A model generated the notes under the pieces. The model was not told the DNA's origin. It did not search any database and saw only the letters and a list, made by a program, of their open reading frames with translations. Position numbers and translations under genes: made by a program. This document shows, piece after piece, positions 18,392 through 29,202 of a DNA stretch of 42,665 nucleotides (position 1 is its first letter; each line of letters starts with the position of its first letter). Origin of the DNA: Myxococcota bacterium (lineage in GTDB: Bacteria > Myxococcota_A > UBA9042 > DTJE01); the NCBI GenBank assembly GCA_029975745.1, contig JARKOL010000126.1, positions 1-42,665 of the forward strand. The letters are read 5' to 3'.

Positions 18392-19867
18392 CTATGCCTT
18401 GGCCACAGCCTCCCGATAACACGCCATCCGCTGGGCCCGATCCGCTTCCGTGAAGGTCGGATCGAACCGCCGATCAATCGCCGTCAGCCGCGTCAGGGCC
18501 GGCATGTCCCAGAGCCCGATACCAATGCCGGCCAGCATCGAAGCCCCCATGGCCGTCGTGTCGATGTTCGTGGGCCGCATCACGGGAACGCCCAGGATGT
18601 CCGCCTGGAACTGCATCAGCAGGTTGTTCGCGCACGCGCCCCCATCGACCCGCAGTTCCGCGATGGGCTGGCCCAGATCGTTGGACATCGCCTGGACCAG
18701 GTCCGCGACCTCGAACGCGATGCCTTCGAGCACCGCGCGGGCCACGTGGGCCGCGGACGACCCCCGGGTCAGGCCGACGAGGATGCCGCGGGCATCGGAA
18801 CGCCAGTAGGGAGCGCCCAGTCCGGCCAGGGCCGGCACGAACATCACGCCGCCCGAATCCGGCACCTGGCAGGCCAGGGACTCGCTTTCGGGCGCGGTGC
18901 GGATCAGGCCCAGGCCGTCGCGCAGCCACTGCACGGCCGCGCCGGCGATGAACGCACTGCCCTCCAGCGCGTAGGCGGTACGGCCATCGACCGTCCAGCC
19001 GACGGTGGTCAGCAGACCGTGCCGGGACGCGGCAATCCGATCGCCGGTGTTCATCAACAGGAAGGCGCCGGTGCCGTAGGTACACTTGGATTGGCCGACG
19101 TCGAAGCAGGTCTGGCCGAACAGCGCGGACTGCTGGTCGCCCGCGACGCCCGCGACCGGGATGCCGTCGGGCAGGAAGTTCAGGCCTCGGGTCACGCCGA
19201 ATTCCCCGGCAGATGGCAGGATGCGCGGCATCACGGACGCCGGCACGCCCAGAATGGCCATCAACTCCGGATCCCAGTCCAGTGTCCGCAGGTTCATGCA
19301 CAACGTGCGCGACGCGTTGGACACGTCCGTCACGTGGGACCGTCCGCCCGTCAGCCGGAATATCAGGAACGAATCCACCGTGCCGAATGCGACCTTGCCG
19401 GCCTCGGCATCCGCGCGAAGGCCCGGCACGTTGTCCAGCATCCAGCGAATCTTGGTGCCCGAGAAATAGGGATCCAGCACCAGTCCCGTGCGCTCACGAA
19501 ACAGCGCCTCGTGGCCCGCGTGCTTCAGTTCGTCGCAGAAGGGCGCGGTCCGGCGGCACTGCCAGACGATCGCATTGTGCCGCGGGCGCCCCGTCTGGCG
19601 ATCCCACAACAGCGTGGTCTCGCGCTGGTTCGTGATGGCGACCGCCGCGCACTCCCGCCCCTCGACTCCGGCCGCCTCCATGGCCTGACGGGCCGACGAG
19701 CCGGTCGCGGCCCAGATCGCCTCGGGCGCGTGCTCGACCCACCCCGGTTTGGGGTAGATCTGGGGAATCTCGTTGGACGCCTTGCCCAGAACCGTCAGGT
19801 CGGGCCCCACGACCATCGCGGTGGTCGCGGTCGTTCCCTGATCGAGCGCCAGGATGAATTTCGTCAT
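18392..19867 (-). CDS. glpK: Glycerol kinase (FGGY family)
   Basis: MTKFILALDQGTTATTAMVV, AAVAITNQRETTLLWDRQTGRPRHNAIVWQCRRTA, CTYGTGAFLLMNTG; AGGAGG RBS. Confidence 0.92.
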   Translation of the reverse strand: MTKFILALDQGTTATTAMVVGPDLTVLGKASNEIPQIYPKPGWVEHAPEAIWAATGSSARQAMEAAGVEGRECAAVAITNQRETTLLWDRQTGRPRHNAIVWQCRRTAPFCDELKHAGHEALFRERTGLVLDPYFSGTKIRWMLDNVPGLRADAEAGKVAFGTVDSFLIFRLTGGRSHVTDVSNASRTLCMNLRTLDWDPELMAILGVPASVMPRILPSAGEFGVTRGLNFLPDGIPVAGVAGDQQSALFGQTCFDVGQSKCTYGTGAFLLMNTGDRIAASRHGLLTTVGWTVDGRTAYALEGSAFIAGAAVQWLRDGLGLIRTAPESESLACQVPDSGGVMFVPALAGLGAPYWRSDARGILVGLTRGSSAAHVARAVLEGIAFEVADLVQAMSNDLGQPIAELRVDGGACANNLLMQFQADILGVPVMRPTNIDTTAMGASMLAGIGIGLWDMPALTRLTAIDRRFDPTFTEADRAQRMACYREAVAKA

Positions 19868-19892
19868 GGGCACACCTCCTTGGGGGCGGATT

Positions 19893-21503
19893 CTAGCCCG
19901 AAGCCCCGGGGAAGTCAGGGGCGGATGCATCCTTGGTGGGGGTTTGATCGGGTCCGGGCCCCGAAGGGCCGAACGCGCACAGGCCGGCCAGCAGCAGGCC
20001 GGTCGCCAGATACGCGGCCGCGAACGTCCACGGACGGCCCTCGGGGACGTCCCAGGGCAGATAGATGCCCCCGACCGGATCCACCGAGTGGATGACGCCG
20101 AAAACGCTGAATGCCGCCAACGCCGCGAACGCGCCCAGCACGGCCAGTGCGCGGCGATCGACCAGGAAGGCCACGGCGGCGCCCCACAGCATCGCGGTCA
20201 GGATGAATCCACGGCCGACCAGGGTCAGCGCGTCCAGCTCGGCAGCCAGCGCGGCGTGAGGCGTCGCCCCGGCGCCGATCAACTGGCCGGTGAAGATGGT
20301 CACGACGTACGCGAGAACCGGCAGGATCGAGAACGCCACCGCGGGAAGGTGCCGCCGCGGCGTCGCCGCGAATGCCTGGACGGTGATCGCGATGCCCACG
20401 AACATCAGGATGGGCGCGACGGCCACCTCGGGCACAACGTCGATCACCACCCCCAGAAGCCCCAGCATTCCCCCGATGCCGACGACCAGGCCGGTGGCCA
20501 TCGTGTAGCCCGCCTTCGCCCCCATCGCCTTGTAGGCCGGGTGGCCGATGTACGGTGTGGACTGGGCCACGCCCCCGAAGAGCCCCGCGACCAGCGTCGC
20601 TCCGGCCTCGACCAGCAGGATGTCCCGCGTCCGATAGGCATCGCCCGCCGCCCGCGCCGACGCGGTCACGTTGATGCCTCCGATGATCGTCAGCAATCCA
20701 AAGGGAATGCTGACGGGCAGGTAGTCCAGCGCCCCGGGAAGGCCCGCAAGCACCCTGCCGAATTCCGGGTATGGCGGGTGCCATCCGATCGCGGCGGCAG
20801 TTTCGTGGACCGGAATCACCTGCCAGCCCAGCAGGCCCAGCACCCGGTAGAGCAGGACGCCGACCACGACCGCCGCCAGCGCACCAGGCAGGCGCCATGG
20901 CAATCGATGTCCGGCGACCAGGGCGTACAGGACGATGCCGACCGCCACCAGTCCGGCCACGGGAGCCGAGAAGATCCGCACGACGGGAAACAGCCCCAGC
21001 AGGGCCAGACCGATGCCGGCCAGGGGCCCCAGCAGGCCCGCCTGGGGAATCCAGCGCTGGACGGCGTCCCCAAAGAACGCCAGCACCACCTTCACGACGC
21101 CCATCAGCACGAGCGTGGCCATGCCGACTTCCCAGGCCACGTAGGGATCGCCGGACTGGGCATAGACGGGGCCGATCACGATCAGCGCCATCCCCAGCGT
21201 GGAAGGCGTGTCCAGGCCCAGCGGCATCGCGGTCATGGCACGACCGCGACGGGCGGCCATCCAGGAGTACGCCAGATCCCCGACCATCACCCCCAGGGCC
21301 GTGCCGGGCACCATCCGCGTCAGGATGAACGCCGCCGGCATGCCGAACTGGAACACGAGAATCGCCGTCAGCATGACCAGGTTGACGACGTTGTCCAGCA
21401 ACAACGCGAAGAAGGCGTTCAGGTCGCCGACCGCCAGCCACGGGGGGCCGCGGCGCCCGGGGCCGGCAGGGTTGTCGGATGCGGTAGCGGCAGGTCCGAA
21501 CAC
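19893..21503 (-). CDS. NCS2/AzgA-like (xanthine-uracil type) permease
   Basis: Polytopic hydrophobic protein; LNAFFALLLDNVVNLVMLTAILVFQFGMP, PIGGINVTASARAAGD-type and GGVAQSTPYIGHPAYKAMGAKAGYT motifs. Likely GTG start 21503 with AAGGAG upstream. Confidence 0.7.
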   Translation of the reverse strand: MFGPAATASDNPAGPGRRGPPWLAVGDLNAFFALLLDNVVNLVMLTAILVFQFGMPAAFILTRMVPGTALGVMVGDLAYSWMAARRGRAMTAMPLGLDTPSTLGMALIVIGPVYAQSGDPYVAWEVGMATLVLMGVVKVVLAFFGDAVQRWIPQAGLLGPLAGIGLALLGLFPVVRIFSAPVAGLVAVGIVLYALVAGHRLPWRLPGALAAVVVGVLLYRVLGLLGWQVIPVHETAAAIGWHPPYPEFGRVLAGLPGALDYLPVSIPFGLLTIIGGINVTASARAAGDAYRTRDILLVEAGATLVAGLFGGVAQSTPYIGHPAYKAMGAKAGYTMATGLVVGIGGMLGLLGVVIDVVPEVAVAPILMFVGIAITVQAFAATPRRHLPAVAFSILPVLAYVVTIFTGQLIGAGATPHAALAAELDALTLVGRGFILTAMLWGAAVAFLVDRRALAVLGAFAALAAFSVFGVIHSVDPVGGIYLPWDVPEGRPWTFAAAYLATGLLLAGLCAFGPSGPGPDQTPTKDASAPDFPGASG

Positions 21504-21543
21504 GTTGGGTCGCTCCTTGTCGGGCGGGCCGCCGTCATGCCGG

Positions 21544-21637
21544 CGGGCAAGGGCTGCGGCATCGCCGCAGCACCAGGGACGCTGCGCGTCGGGCAAGGGC
21601 CGCGGCATGGCCGCAGCACTCCAGGGACGCTGCGCGT
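21544..21637. repeat. Tandem direct repeat of 46 and 48 bp (plus partial third), each copy with a hairpin-forming core
   Basis: CGGGCAAGGGCTGCGGCATCGCCGCAGCACCAGGGACGCTGCGCGT followed by CGGGCAAGGGCCGCGGCATGGCCGCAGCACTCCAGGGACGCTGCGCGT. Copy 1 core GCTGCGGC-ATC-GCCGCAGC is a perfect 8-bp stem. Confidence 0.8.
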
Positions 21638-21668
21638 CGGGCCACAAGCGGCGGCGCGGGGCCAGCCC

Positions 21669-22100
21669 CTAGAACGGGACGTCGTCGTCGGCGATCGGGG
21701 TCGGCGCGGCATCACGGCCGGTCGGCTCGGGAAGCGGCGCGTCCTCCATGCCGCCGCCGGTGCCCTGGCCCGCCCCGCCCACGAACTGGACGAAGTTGGC
21801 GACGATCTCGGTCATGTAGCGCTTCTGGCCGTTCTGATCCTCCCACTGGCGCGTCTGGAGCCGCCCTTCCACGAACACCGTGCGGCCCTTGCGCAGGTAC
21901 TGGCCGCACTGCTCGGCCTGGCGCCCCCACACGACGATGCGATGCCACTCGGTGCGCTCCTGTCGAGTGCCCGCCTTGTCGGTCCAGCTCTCGTTCGTCG
22001 CGACGTTGAAATTGGCGACGGACTGGCCGCTGGGGGTCATCTTGACCTCCGGGTCGGCCCCCAGGTTGCCCATCACAAAGACCTTGTTCAGCGATGCCAT
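21669..22100 (-). CDS. ssb: Single-stranded DNA-binding protein
   Basis: [19 protein letters not shown]..., [35 protein letters not shown], acidic tail DDDVPF. Confidence 0.96.
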   Translation of the reverse strand: MASLNKVFVMGNLGADPEVKMTPSGQSVANFNVATNESWTDKAGTRQERTEWHRIVVWGRQAEQCGQYLRKGRTVFVEGRLQTRQWEDQNGQKRYMTEIVANFVQFVGGAGQGTGGGMEDAPLPEPTGRDAAPTPIADDDVPF

Positions 22101-22181
22101 GTCGATTCTCCAATCAGGGACGATGGTGCGTCGGCCCCGTGCCGACCCCCTTCCCCATATCGTTCGAGCCCGGAATTCGTT

Positions 22182-23399
22182 TCACCCTACCGACGATCCG
22201 CCGGAGGAATCGCCAGAAACCTCGGAATCCTCGATCAACGCCCGGTGCAGCGCCCGTGTCGTCTCCTCGACGCGATCCTCGGGGACGACCACCGTCATCG
22301 CACTGGGCGTCAGAATCATGCCCCGGAGGTGCGACATCGACCCCAGCACGGGCAGGCAACGCTCGCGCAGGTCCGGATGCGCCGCGATGTCCCCGATGGC
22401 CGTCACGGTGCCCAGGCCGGCTTCGACCCGGGCCGCACGGCACTCCAACGCACGTTCCAGCGCGGACTCGAGCCCCACGTTCGCCGCCTTCGAGAAGACC
22501 GCCAGCACCCCGCCGTCCGTTCCGGCGCACACGAAGTCCGGAAGCAGGCAGCACGCCCCCAGCAGCGACAGCGCCTGGGCCATGGCGTCCCCGCCGGCGG
22601 GCAGCGACACGCCCACGACCCCCTTCCGGCAGGCAATCCCCGTTGCGGCCCGCGGCGCGACCGGCGGATTCGTCCGGATCACGCTTCCCGGCAGGGTCGG
22701 GTCGAACGTGGAGCGCGTGTAGACCGCGATCTTCGCGTCGCGCGCGAACGCGATCGCCTCGGCGTTCAGCACCTTGGCCCCATGGCGCGACAGGTCCAGC
22801 ATCTGCTCGTAGGACAACTCCGCCAGCCGACGCGCGTCCAGGACCATCTTGGGATCGGCCGTGTACACGGCCTCGATGTCCGAATAGATCTCGCAGCGTT
22901 CCGCATCCAGCGCCGCCGCCAGCGCCACCGCCGTCGTGTCCGAACCGCCGCGTCCCAGGGTCGTGATCTCGCGCTTGTACGACGTGCCCTGGTACCCTGC
23001 AACCACGACGACACGCCCCGCCTCGAGCTCGTCCAGCACCCGGAACGGGCGGACCTCGATGATGCGGGCGTGACTGTGGCTGGCGCTGGTCATGATGCCG
23101 CACTGGGACCCGGTCAGCGAGATGGCGGGCTGGCCCCGCTTCTGGATCGCGATGGCCATCAGGGCCGTCGTGATCCGCTCGCCGACGGACAGGAGCATGT
23201 CCAATTCCCGTGTCGGCGGGGTCGGATCGACCTGCTGCGCCAGGGTCAGCAACTGGTCCGTCGTCCCGCCCATGGCCGACACGACGACGACCACGTCGAA
23301 ACCGGCGCGGCGCCGGGCAACCACCTGCTCGGCCACCCGATCGATGCGATCCAGGTCCGCGACCGAGGACCCGCCGAACTTCAGGACGATAACGGCCAA
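22182..23399 (-). CDS. lysC: Aspartate kinase
   Basis: [61 protein letters not shown]-terminal ACT-like region. Probable TTG start at 23399 with GGGGAGG RBS. Confidence 0.92.
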   Translation of the reverse strand: MAVIVLKFGGSSVADLDRIDRVAEQVVARRRAGFDVVVVVSAMGGTTDQLLTLAQQVDPTPPTRELDMLLSVGERITTALMAIAIQKRGQPAISLTGSQCGIMTSASHSHARIIEVRPFRVLDELEAGRVVVVAGYQGTSYKREITTLGRGGSDTTAVALAAALDAERCEIYSDIEAVYTADPKMVLDARRLAELSYEQMLDLSRHGAKVLNAEAIAFARDAKIAVYTRSTFDPTLPGSVIRTNPPVAPRAATGIACRKGVVGVSLPAGGDAMAQALSLLGACCLLPDFVCAGTDGGVLAVFSKAANVGLESALERALECRAARVEAGLGTVTAIGDIAAHPDLRERCLPVLGSMSHLRGMILTPSAMTVVVPEDRVEETTRALHRALIEDSEVSGDSSGGSSVG

Positions 23400-23420
23400 G
23401 GCAACCTCCCCGGGGGACGG

Positions 23421-23449
23421 ATTATAGGACGGCTTCAGGCGGCCGTCGA
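23421..23449 (-). promoter_or_regulatory. Candidate lysC promoter
   Basis: Minus strand -10 TATAAT (23421-23426), 17-nt spacer, -35-like TCGACG (23444-23449). Confidence 0.45.
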
Positions 23450-26400
23450 TGGAAAGGGCGGCGGTTCCGGGAATCGCGGGGGGCGCCGTTTGAACACGGT
23501 GTACAGGATCGGGACCAGCACCAGGGTGAACACGGTCGAGACCGCCAGACCGCCCACGACGGCGCGAGCCAGCGGCACGTTGGACTCGCTGCCCTCCCCG
23601 ATGCCGATGGCCATCGGAAGCAGCCCCAGCAGGGTGGTCAGCGTCGTCATCAGGATCGGTCGCAGCCGCACGCGCCCGGCCGCGACCACCGCCTCGAGAG
23701 CATCCAGTCCGTCGGACATCCGGGCATTCGCGAACTCGACCAGCAGGATGCCGTTGGACACGACGACGCCGACCATCATGATGATGCCCATGAAGGCGCT
23801 GACGGACAACGGCGTGCCCGTCAGCCACAGCGTCAACACGACCCCGATCATGCCCATCGGCACGGCGAACATCACGATGAACGGTTCGCGCAGCGACCGG
23901 AACTGGCTGGCCATCGTCATGTAGACCAGCATCAGCGCCAGCCCCATCGCCAGCATCAGTCCCCCGAACGACTCCCGCTGCTGCGACCGCTCGCCGCCCA
24001 GCCGAACGGAGAATCCCTCCGGCAGCACCAGGTCCTGCAGGCGGGACTCGACCTCGGCCGCCACGTCCCCCAGCGGACGCCCGAACACGTTCGCGGTCAC
24101 ATGGACGACCCGGTTCTGGTACTTGCGGTCGATCTGGACCGGCCCGGCCCCCGGCATCACGTCGGCCACCGTCCGCAGCGTCAGCACGCGGCGATCGTTC
24201 GTGACCAGCGGCACGTCCTCGAGGTCGTGCAGGTCATTCCGGTCGGACTCCTGGAAACGCACGACGATCCAGTACTCGTGGCCCGTGATCGGGTCCGTGA
24301 AGATGCCGGGGATGTTGACGTTCCCGGCGACCGAGGTCAGGACGCCCTGGGCGACTTCCCGCGTTGATAGCCCCTGTCGCGCCACCTTCTCGCGGTCGAT
24401 CCGGATGCCCAGTTCCGGGTAGTCGTCCTCGCGACTGACGCGCACATCGACGGCGCCGGGCGTGGACTCGACGATCTCGCGAACCTGCCGGTGGACCTCG
24501 CGCGCCGAGTCCAGGTCGTAGCCGATGATCTCGACGTCCAGGGGCGCCTCGGATCCGAAGTTCATGATGCGACGCTGGATGCCCCCGGCGTCGAAGAACA
24601 CCTGAACACCCGGAAGCTGCCCCGCCAGATGCTTGCGAACCTGTTCGACGGCCTCGCGGTCGGTGAAGGGCCGGTCCGCGGGCGGCACCAGGCGCACCCG
24701 GATGTTGGCCGCGTGGGGACCCGAGTTCCGGGCCCACATCGCCCCGCCCCCACCCTGACGAATGCCCGCGTCGGACACCACGGAGGTCACCTTGTCCCGG
24801 CCAAGCGCCTCGAACACGCCTTCCTCGATCCGGGAAACCGCATCCATGGTCCGCTCGACCCGCGTTCCCAGGGGGCCCCGGACCGAGATCCAGAACTGGC
24901 TCTCGTCGGTGGCCGGGAAGAACTCGGAGCCCAGCCGCGGCACCATCGCCATCGCCCCGGCGAACGCCGCGGCAATCAGTACCACCACCACGAACCGCCG
25001 ACGAAGCCCCCAGCGCAGGGCCCTTTCGTACACGGTGCCCAGTCGATCGAATCCGGCCTGCCAGGCGCGCATCAGCGGCCCCAGCAACCGGGGTGCGGCC
25101 TCGTCGCCCTGGGCCTTCATGCGAGCCGTCAGCGGCGGAATCACGGCCATCGAGACCAGGTAGGAGGCCCCCAGCGCGAACACGATGGTCAGGGTCAGGG
25201 GGATGAACAGCATCCGGGCGATCCCGATCAGGAAGATCACCGGGAAGAAGACCGCGATCGTCGCGACGGTGGACGCGAGCACGGGCATCGCGACCTCCCG
25301 GGCCCCATCCAGGGCGGCCTGGCGACTGTCCTTGCCCATCGCGCGATGCCGGAAGATGTTCTCGAGCACGACGATCGAGTCGTCCACCAGGCGTCCGACC
25401 CCCAGGGCCAATCCCCCCAGCGTGAACGTGTTCAGGCTCTGGCCCCCCAGGAAGAACAGCAGGATGAACGTCGCCAGGATCGACAGCGGAATGGCCGTGG
25501 CGATGACGAACGTCGAGGCGAACGAACGCAGGAACAGGAAGATCACCGCCATCGCCAGCAGGCCGCCCATCAGCGACTCGTTGACCAGGCTGCGGATCGA
25601 CTGGCGGATGTAAGTGGACTGGTCGAACGAGGGCTCGAGTTTGACCCCGGGGGGCATGCCCCGAATCCGCGGGATCTCGGCAAGCACCCGGTCCACGACC
25701 TGTATCGTGTTGGCGCCGGGCTGCTTGCGCACCCACAGATTGACGCCGGGAACGCCGTTGACCCGGACGATGTTCGTCTTGTCCTCGGCACCATCGAGCA
25801 CGCGTGCCACGTCCCGAACGAAGACGGGCGCCTGACCCGCGCCGCCCGGACGCACCACCACGTCGCCCAGGCGATCGACGTCGGTGATCTGGGTCTCGGC
25901 GAACACGCTGAAATCGACGTCGCCAACCTTCAGCATGCCCGACGGCAGCAGGAAGTTCGCCCCGCTCAACGCGGCGACCACGTCCTGGGCCGCCAGCCCC
26001 CGGGCCGCCAGCGCGTCCCGATCGGCGATGACCTGGATCTGGCGCACCAGACCACCCGAGATGCTTGCGGTCGAGACGCCCGGCACGCGTTCCAGCTGCG
26101 GCTGGATCACGTTGTAGGCCAGGTCGTACAGCGCGCGCTCATCCTGACCCTCGCCGTACAGATTCAACCCCACCACGGCGAAGTTCGAGATGTCCATCTT
26201 GATCACGAAGGGCGACTGCGCCCCCGTGGGCAGCGAACTCATGATCTGCTGGACGCGCTGGATGGCGTCCGACGCGCCGACATCGACATTGGTGCCCCAG
26301 GCGAAGTTCGCCCGGACGGTGGCGATGCCCTGGCGGGAAGTCGACTCGATGTACGAAACGCCGGGAACCGACGAGACCGCGCGTTCCAACTGCTCGGTCA

Positions 26401-26584
26401 CCGACGCCTCGATGTCGCGGGGTCCCGCGCCGGGATAGACGACGCCGACCATCACGACCGGCATGCTGATGTCGGGAAACAGATCGACCGGAATTCGCGT
26501 GACGGACACGTACCCCAGGACCACGACGGCCACCGAGACCATCAGGATCGCGACCGGGTTGCGCAATGCCGTCCGGGTCAGCAT
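23435..26584 (-). CDS. RND efflux transporter, HAE1/AcrB-like inner membrane pump
   Basis: 1049 aa; [62 protein letters not shown]. Confidence 0.95.
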   Translation of the reverse strand: MLTRTALRNPVAILMVSVAVVVLGYVSVTRIPVDLFPDISMPVVMVGVVYPGAGPRDIEASVTEQLERAVSSVPGVSYIESTSRQGIATVRANFAWGTNVDVGASDAIQRVQQIMSSLPTGAQSPFVIKMDISNFAVVGLNLYGEGQDERALYDLAYNVIQPQLERVPGVSTASISGGLVRQIQVIADRDALAARGLAAQDVVAALSGANFLLPSGMLKVGDVDFSVFAETQITDVDRLGDVVVRPGGAGQAPVFVRDVARVLDGAEDKTNIVRVNGVPGVNLWVRKQPGANTIQVVDRVLAEIPRIRGMPPGVKLEPSFDQSTYIRQSIRSLVNESLMGGLLAMAVIFLFLRSFASTFVIATAIPLSILATFILLFFLGGQSLNTFTLGGLALGVGRLVDDSIVVLENIFRHRAMGKDSRQAALDGAREVAMPVLASTVATIAVFFPVIFLIGIARMLFIPLTLTIVFALGASYLVSMAVIPPLTARMKAQGDEAAPRLLGPLMRAWQAGFDRLGTVYERALRWGLRRRFVVVVLIAAAFAGAMAMVPRLGSEFFPATDESQFWISVRGPLGTRVERTMDAVSRIEEGVFEALGRDKVTSVVSDAGIRQGGGGAMWARNSGPHAANIRVRLVPPADRPFTDREAVEQVRKHLAGQLPGVQVFFDAGGIQRRIMNFGSEAPLDVEIIGYDLDSAREVHRQVREIVESTPGAVDVRVSREDDYPELGIRIDREKVARQGLSTREVAQGVLTSVAGNVNIPGIFTDPITGHEYWIVVRFQESDRNDLHDLEDVPLVTNDRRVLTLRTVADVMPGAGPVQIDRKYQNRVVHVTANVFGRPLGDVAAEVESRLQDLVLPEGFSVRLGGERSQQRESFGGLMLAMGLALMLVYMTMASQFRSLREPFIVMFAVPMGMIGVVLTLWLTGTPLSVSAFMGIIMMVGVVVSNGILLVEFANARMSDGLDALEAVVAAGRVRLRPILMTTLTTLLGLLPMAIGIGEGSESNVPLARAVVGGLAVSTVFTLVLVPILYTVFKRRPPRFPEPPPFPSTAA

Positions 26585-26585
26585 C

Positions 26586-27686
26586 TCAATTCCCCTGGTC
26601 CCCGTCGGGCACCGTCCTCACCTCGACACCGTCGCGGACCAGATCCCGCCCCAGGGTGATCAGGGTGTCGCCCACGGCCAGACCCGAGCGAACCTCCACG
26701 CGGCCGTCGGGCAAGGTGCGCCCCAGTTCCAGCCGCGCCTCGTGCGCCCGGCCGTCGCGAACCACGTACGCGGTGCCGCCCTCGCCCCGCCGGATCACGG
26801 CGCGCGGCGGCACGACGATCACGTCCTCCAGACGATCGATGCCCAGCGTGACCCGGCCGTACATCCCCGGCTTGAGCACCCCCTTCCCGTTGTCGAAGGC
26901 GACCTCGACCTCGAGAGTCCGGGTCGCCACGTCCAGCGCGGGCGCGAACCGGGACACCCGACCCGAGAACACCCCATCGACGCCGTCCAGCACCAGGTCC
27001 GCCGGCATGCCGACGGTGATCCGGCCGGCATCCGCCTGGGGAATCGTCGCCACCGCCTTGATCGTGGCGATCGTGCCCACCTCGAACAGCGCGGGCCCCT
27101 GCGGCCCCACCAGTGCCCCGACGTCCACGTCGCGGCGCGTGACATAGCCGTCGAACGGCGCGGTGATGTCCGCCCAGGAGGCGCGCGTCCGCGTGGCGCT
27201 CAACGCCGCCTCGGCCGCCCTGACCTGGGCCTGAGCGACCTTCTCCGCCGTGTCCGCCGCGTCCGCCTCGGCCGGAGCCACCAGTTGCCTGGACCTCAGG
27301 CCCTCGAGGCGGCGCGCCTGGTCCTGGGTGTTGACCAGCGACGCCCGCGCCGCATCGAGCTGGGCAGCCGCCTGTCGCCGCTGCGCGTCCAGTTCGTCCC
27401 GCTCGACGACCGCAAGGCGATCGCCCTTCAAGACCCGATCCCCGCGATCGACATCCAGGCGCAGCACGTAGCCGGCCACGCGGGACAGGACGCCGGCCCG
27501 CTCGCCCGGCAGCAGGGAGACCAGATACGACCGGCGCAGTTCGACATCGATCCGATCGACCGTGCGGACCGCCACCTGGGGGGCCGGGCGCACCCTGGGC
27601 GCCTTCTTGCCGCCGTCGGCGCAGCCCGAAGCCACCGCCACCGCCAGCCCGGCCGCCGCCAGGAACCGCATCGCCGACCGCATCAT
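26586..27686 (-). CDS. RND efflux periplasmic adaptor (MFP/HlyD family)
   Basis: Lipobox VAVASGC; GYVLRLDVDRGDRVLKGDRLAVVERDELDAQ; ITAPFDGYVTRRDVDVGALVGPQG. Confidence 0.92.
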   Translation of the reverse strand: MMRSAMRFLAAAGLAVAVASGCADGGKKAPRVRPAPQVAVRTVDRIDVELRRSYLVSLLPGERAGVLSRVAGYVLRLDVDRGDRVLKGDRLAVVERDELDAQRRQAAAQLDAARASLVNTQDQARRLEGLRSRQLVAPAEADAADTAEKVAQAQVRAAEAALSATRTRASWADITAPFDGYVTRRDVDVGALVGPQGPALFEVGTIATIKAVATIPQADAGRITVGMPADLVLDGVDGVFSGRVSRFAPALDVATRTLEVEVAFDNGKGVLKPGMYGRVTLGIDRLEDVIVVPPRAVIRRGEGGTAYVVRDGRAHEARLELGRTLPDGRVEVRSGLAVGDTLITLGRDLVRDGVEVRTVPDGDQGN

Positions 27687-29053
27687 GGCGCCCCCTCCCC
27701 CGACAACCGGGCCGGAATCCGTCCAACCGCGCGATTCCAGGCCACGCGCGCCAGCGCCACGCCCAGCCGCGCCCGCACCTCGCCTGCCTCGGCATTCGCC
27801 AGCGCCGCCTGGGCATCCAGCAGCTCCACGGAGTCCCCCGTGCCTGCTTCGTAGCGGCCCTGAGCCAGTTCCAGCGCCTCGCGGGCCGCGTCGAGCGCGG
27901 CGAGGATCGGCGCCATGCGGACGTTCGCCTCGTTGACCGCCGCGGCGGCCTGCTCGACCTCCAGGCGCAGGGCCAGATCCAGCGAGGCCTGGTCGGCATG
28001 CAGCCGGGCCAGACGAGCCTTCGCCTCGCGGTACTCGTAGGTGGTCTGGACGGCGGACAGGACCGGCACCGTCACGCTGACGCCCACGCTCCAGTTCCAG
28101 ACCAGTTCATGGACCTCCAGCCCGCTGTCGTTGAACGAGGCATTCGCGGCCACCACGGGCAGCCATCGCGCGCGCACCGACCGGATCACGCCCTCCTGGG
28201 CGACGATTCGCGCCGCCAGCGCCGCCCGCTCGGGCCGCTGGCCGACCGCCTGCCGCACCCCCTCCGCGGCGTCGAACGGCCCGGCGTCGTCCTCCGCAAG
28301 CGGGCCCGGATCGACCACATCGACCGATGACAGGCCCGGATCCCCGATCGCGGTGGCCAGCGCGACCCGCGAGACGGCCAGCGCGTCCGCCGCGGACAGT
28401 CGGGCCGCCTCGGCGTTCTGGGCGTCGGCTTCGGCACGCACCGCGTCGATCCGCGGACGAAGCCCCGCCTCGACCAGCGCGCGCGCCCGGTCCGCATGCC
28501 GGCGCGCCTGGTCCGCGGCACGCTGCGCCACCTGGAGCATCTGCCGGGAGGCCAGAACGCCATAGTACCGGCTGACGACCCGCTCCCACACGTCCAGCCG
28601 GGTCACGCGGGCATCCCCCTCGGCCGCGCCAACCCCGGCAATGGCGGCGCGATGGGCGCCCAGCGTCCGGCCGTGGTCCCAGATCGTCTGGGACATCGTC
28701 AGCGAGAAGTTGAAGTAGTCATAGGATTTGTGGGTGCTCTCGTAACGGAACCCGCCCCCGCCGCCTCCCAGGTTCGAGGCGGACAGGCCGGGCCTGGGCG
28801 CGAAGTTCCCGGTCTGGCGGTTGTACGCAGCGGAACCCGACAGCGAGGGAAGCCAGCCGGTCATGGCCGCACGCTCGCGCGCCCGTGCCCCATCCAGGTC
28901 GGCGGCGGCTCCCGCCATGGCCGGGGCCGCCGCCATCGCGCGAGCAACCGCCTGGTCCAGCGTCAGCACCGTGGGCTGCGCCACCGCCAGGTGCGGCCCG
29001 ATCAGGACCGTCACCGGCAGCATCCACGCGCAGCATCTGAGTCCACCGATCAT
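27683..29053 (-). CDS. TolC-family outer membrane efflux protein
   Basis: Start MIGGLRCCAWMLPVTV at 29053. Stop overlaps adaptor start (ATGA). Coiled-coil OEP repeats, e.g. RYEAGTGDSVELLDAQAALANAEA. Confidence 0.92.
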   Translation of the reverse strand: MIGGLRCCAWMLPVTVLIGPHLAVAQPTVLTLDQAVARAMAAAPAMAGAAADLDGARARERAAMTGWLPSLSGSAAYNRQTGNFAPRPGLSASNLGGGGGGFRYESTHKSYDYFNFSLTMSQTIWDHGRTLGAHRAAIAGVGAAEGDARVTRLDVWERVVSRYYGVLASRQMLQVAQRAADQARRHADRARALVEAGLRPRIDAVRAEADAQNAEAARLSAADALAVSRVALATAIGDPGLSSVDVVDPGPLAEDDAGPFDAAEGVRQAVGQRPERAALAARIVAQEGVIRSVRARWLPVVAANASFNDSGLEVHELVWNWSVGVSVTVPVLSAVQTTYEYREAKARLARLHADQASLDLALRLEVEQAAAAVNEANVRMAPILAALDAAREALELAQGRYEAGTGDSVELLDAQAALANAEAGEVRARLGVALARVAWNRAVGRIPARLSGEGAP

Positions 29054-29094
29054 CCCGTTGACTCCGTCCCCCGACTCCAGCGCCGGGAACTGAT

Positions 29095-29124
29095 GATATA
29101 CGCGTTCCCCATCCGGGTTGACAA
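29095..29124 (-). promoter_or_regulatory. Candidate promoter of the RND efflux operon
   Basis: Minus strand -35 TTGTCA (29119-29124), 18-nt spacer, -10 TATATC (29095-29100). Confidence 0.5.
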
Positions 29125-29128
29125 CCCG
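29114..29128. promoter_or_regulatory. 15-bp palindrome, candidate repressor operator
   Basis: CGGGTTG-A-CAACCCG, perfect 7-bp arms, overlapping the -35 above, in the divergent intergenic region. Confidence 0.5.
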
Positions 29129-29202
29129 TGGAATCGCGGGCTCAATGATCGCGTGCCTTCGCACAGATCGTCGGCAGTCGCAACAATGCAAAGGGGGACC
29201 CC

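Noticed and set aside
15518-20095. 1525-aa + strand ORF
   Set aside because: Antisense to the aminotransferase, rho and glpK; composition is Arg/Gly/Asp/Gln-rich shadow of high-GC codon usage; no recognisable domain.
19893-21647. Permease start at 21647 (48 extra residues with PDAQRPW repeats)
   Set aside because: The extra residues are a translation of the intergenic direct repeat; GTG at 21503 has an AAGGAG ribosome-binding site and precedes the conserved region.
19854-23924. 1356-aa + strand ORF
   Set aside because: Antisense to permease, ssb, lysC and RND genes, all of which have clear families; high-GC shadow ORF.
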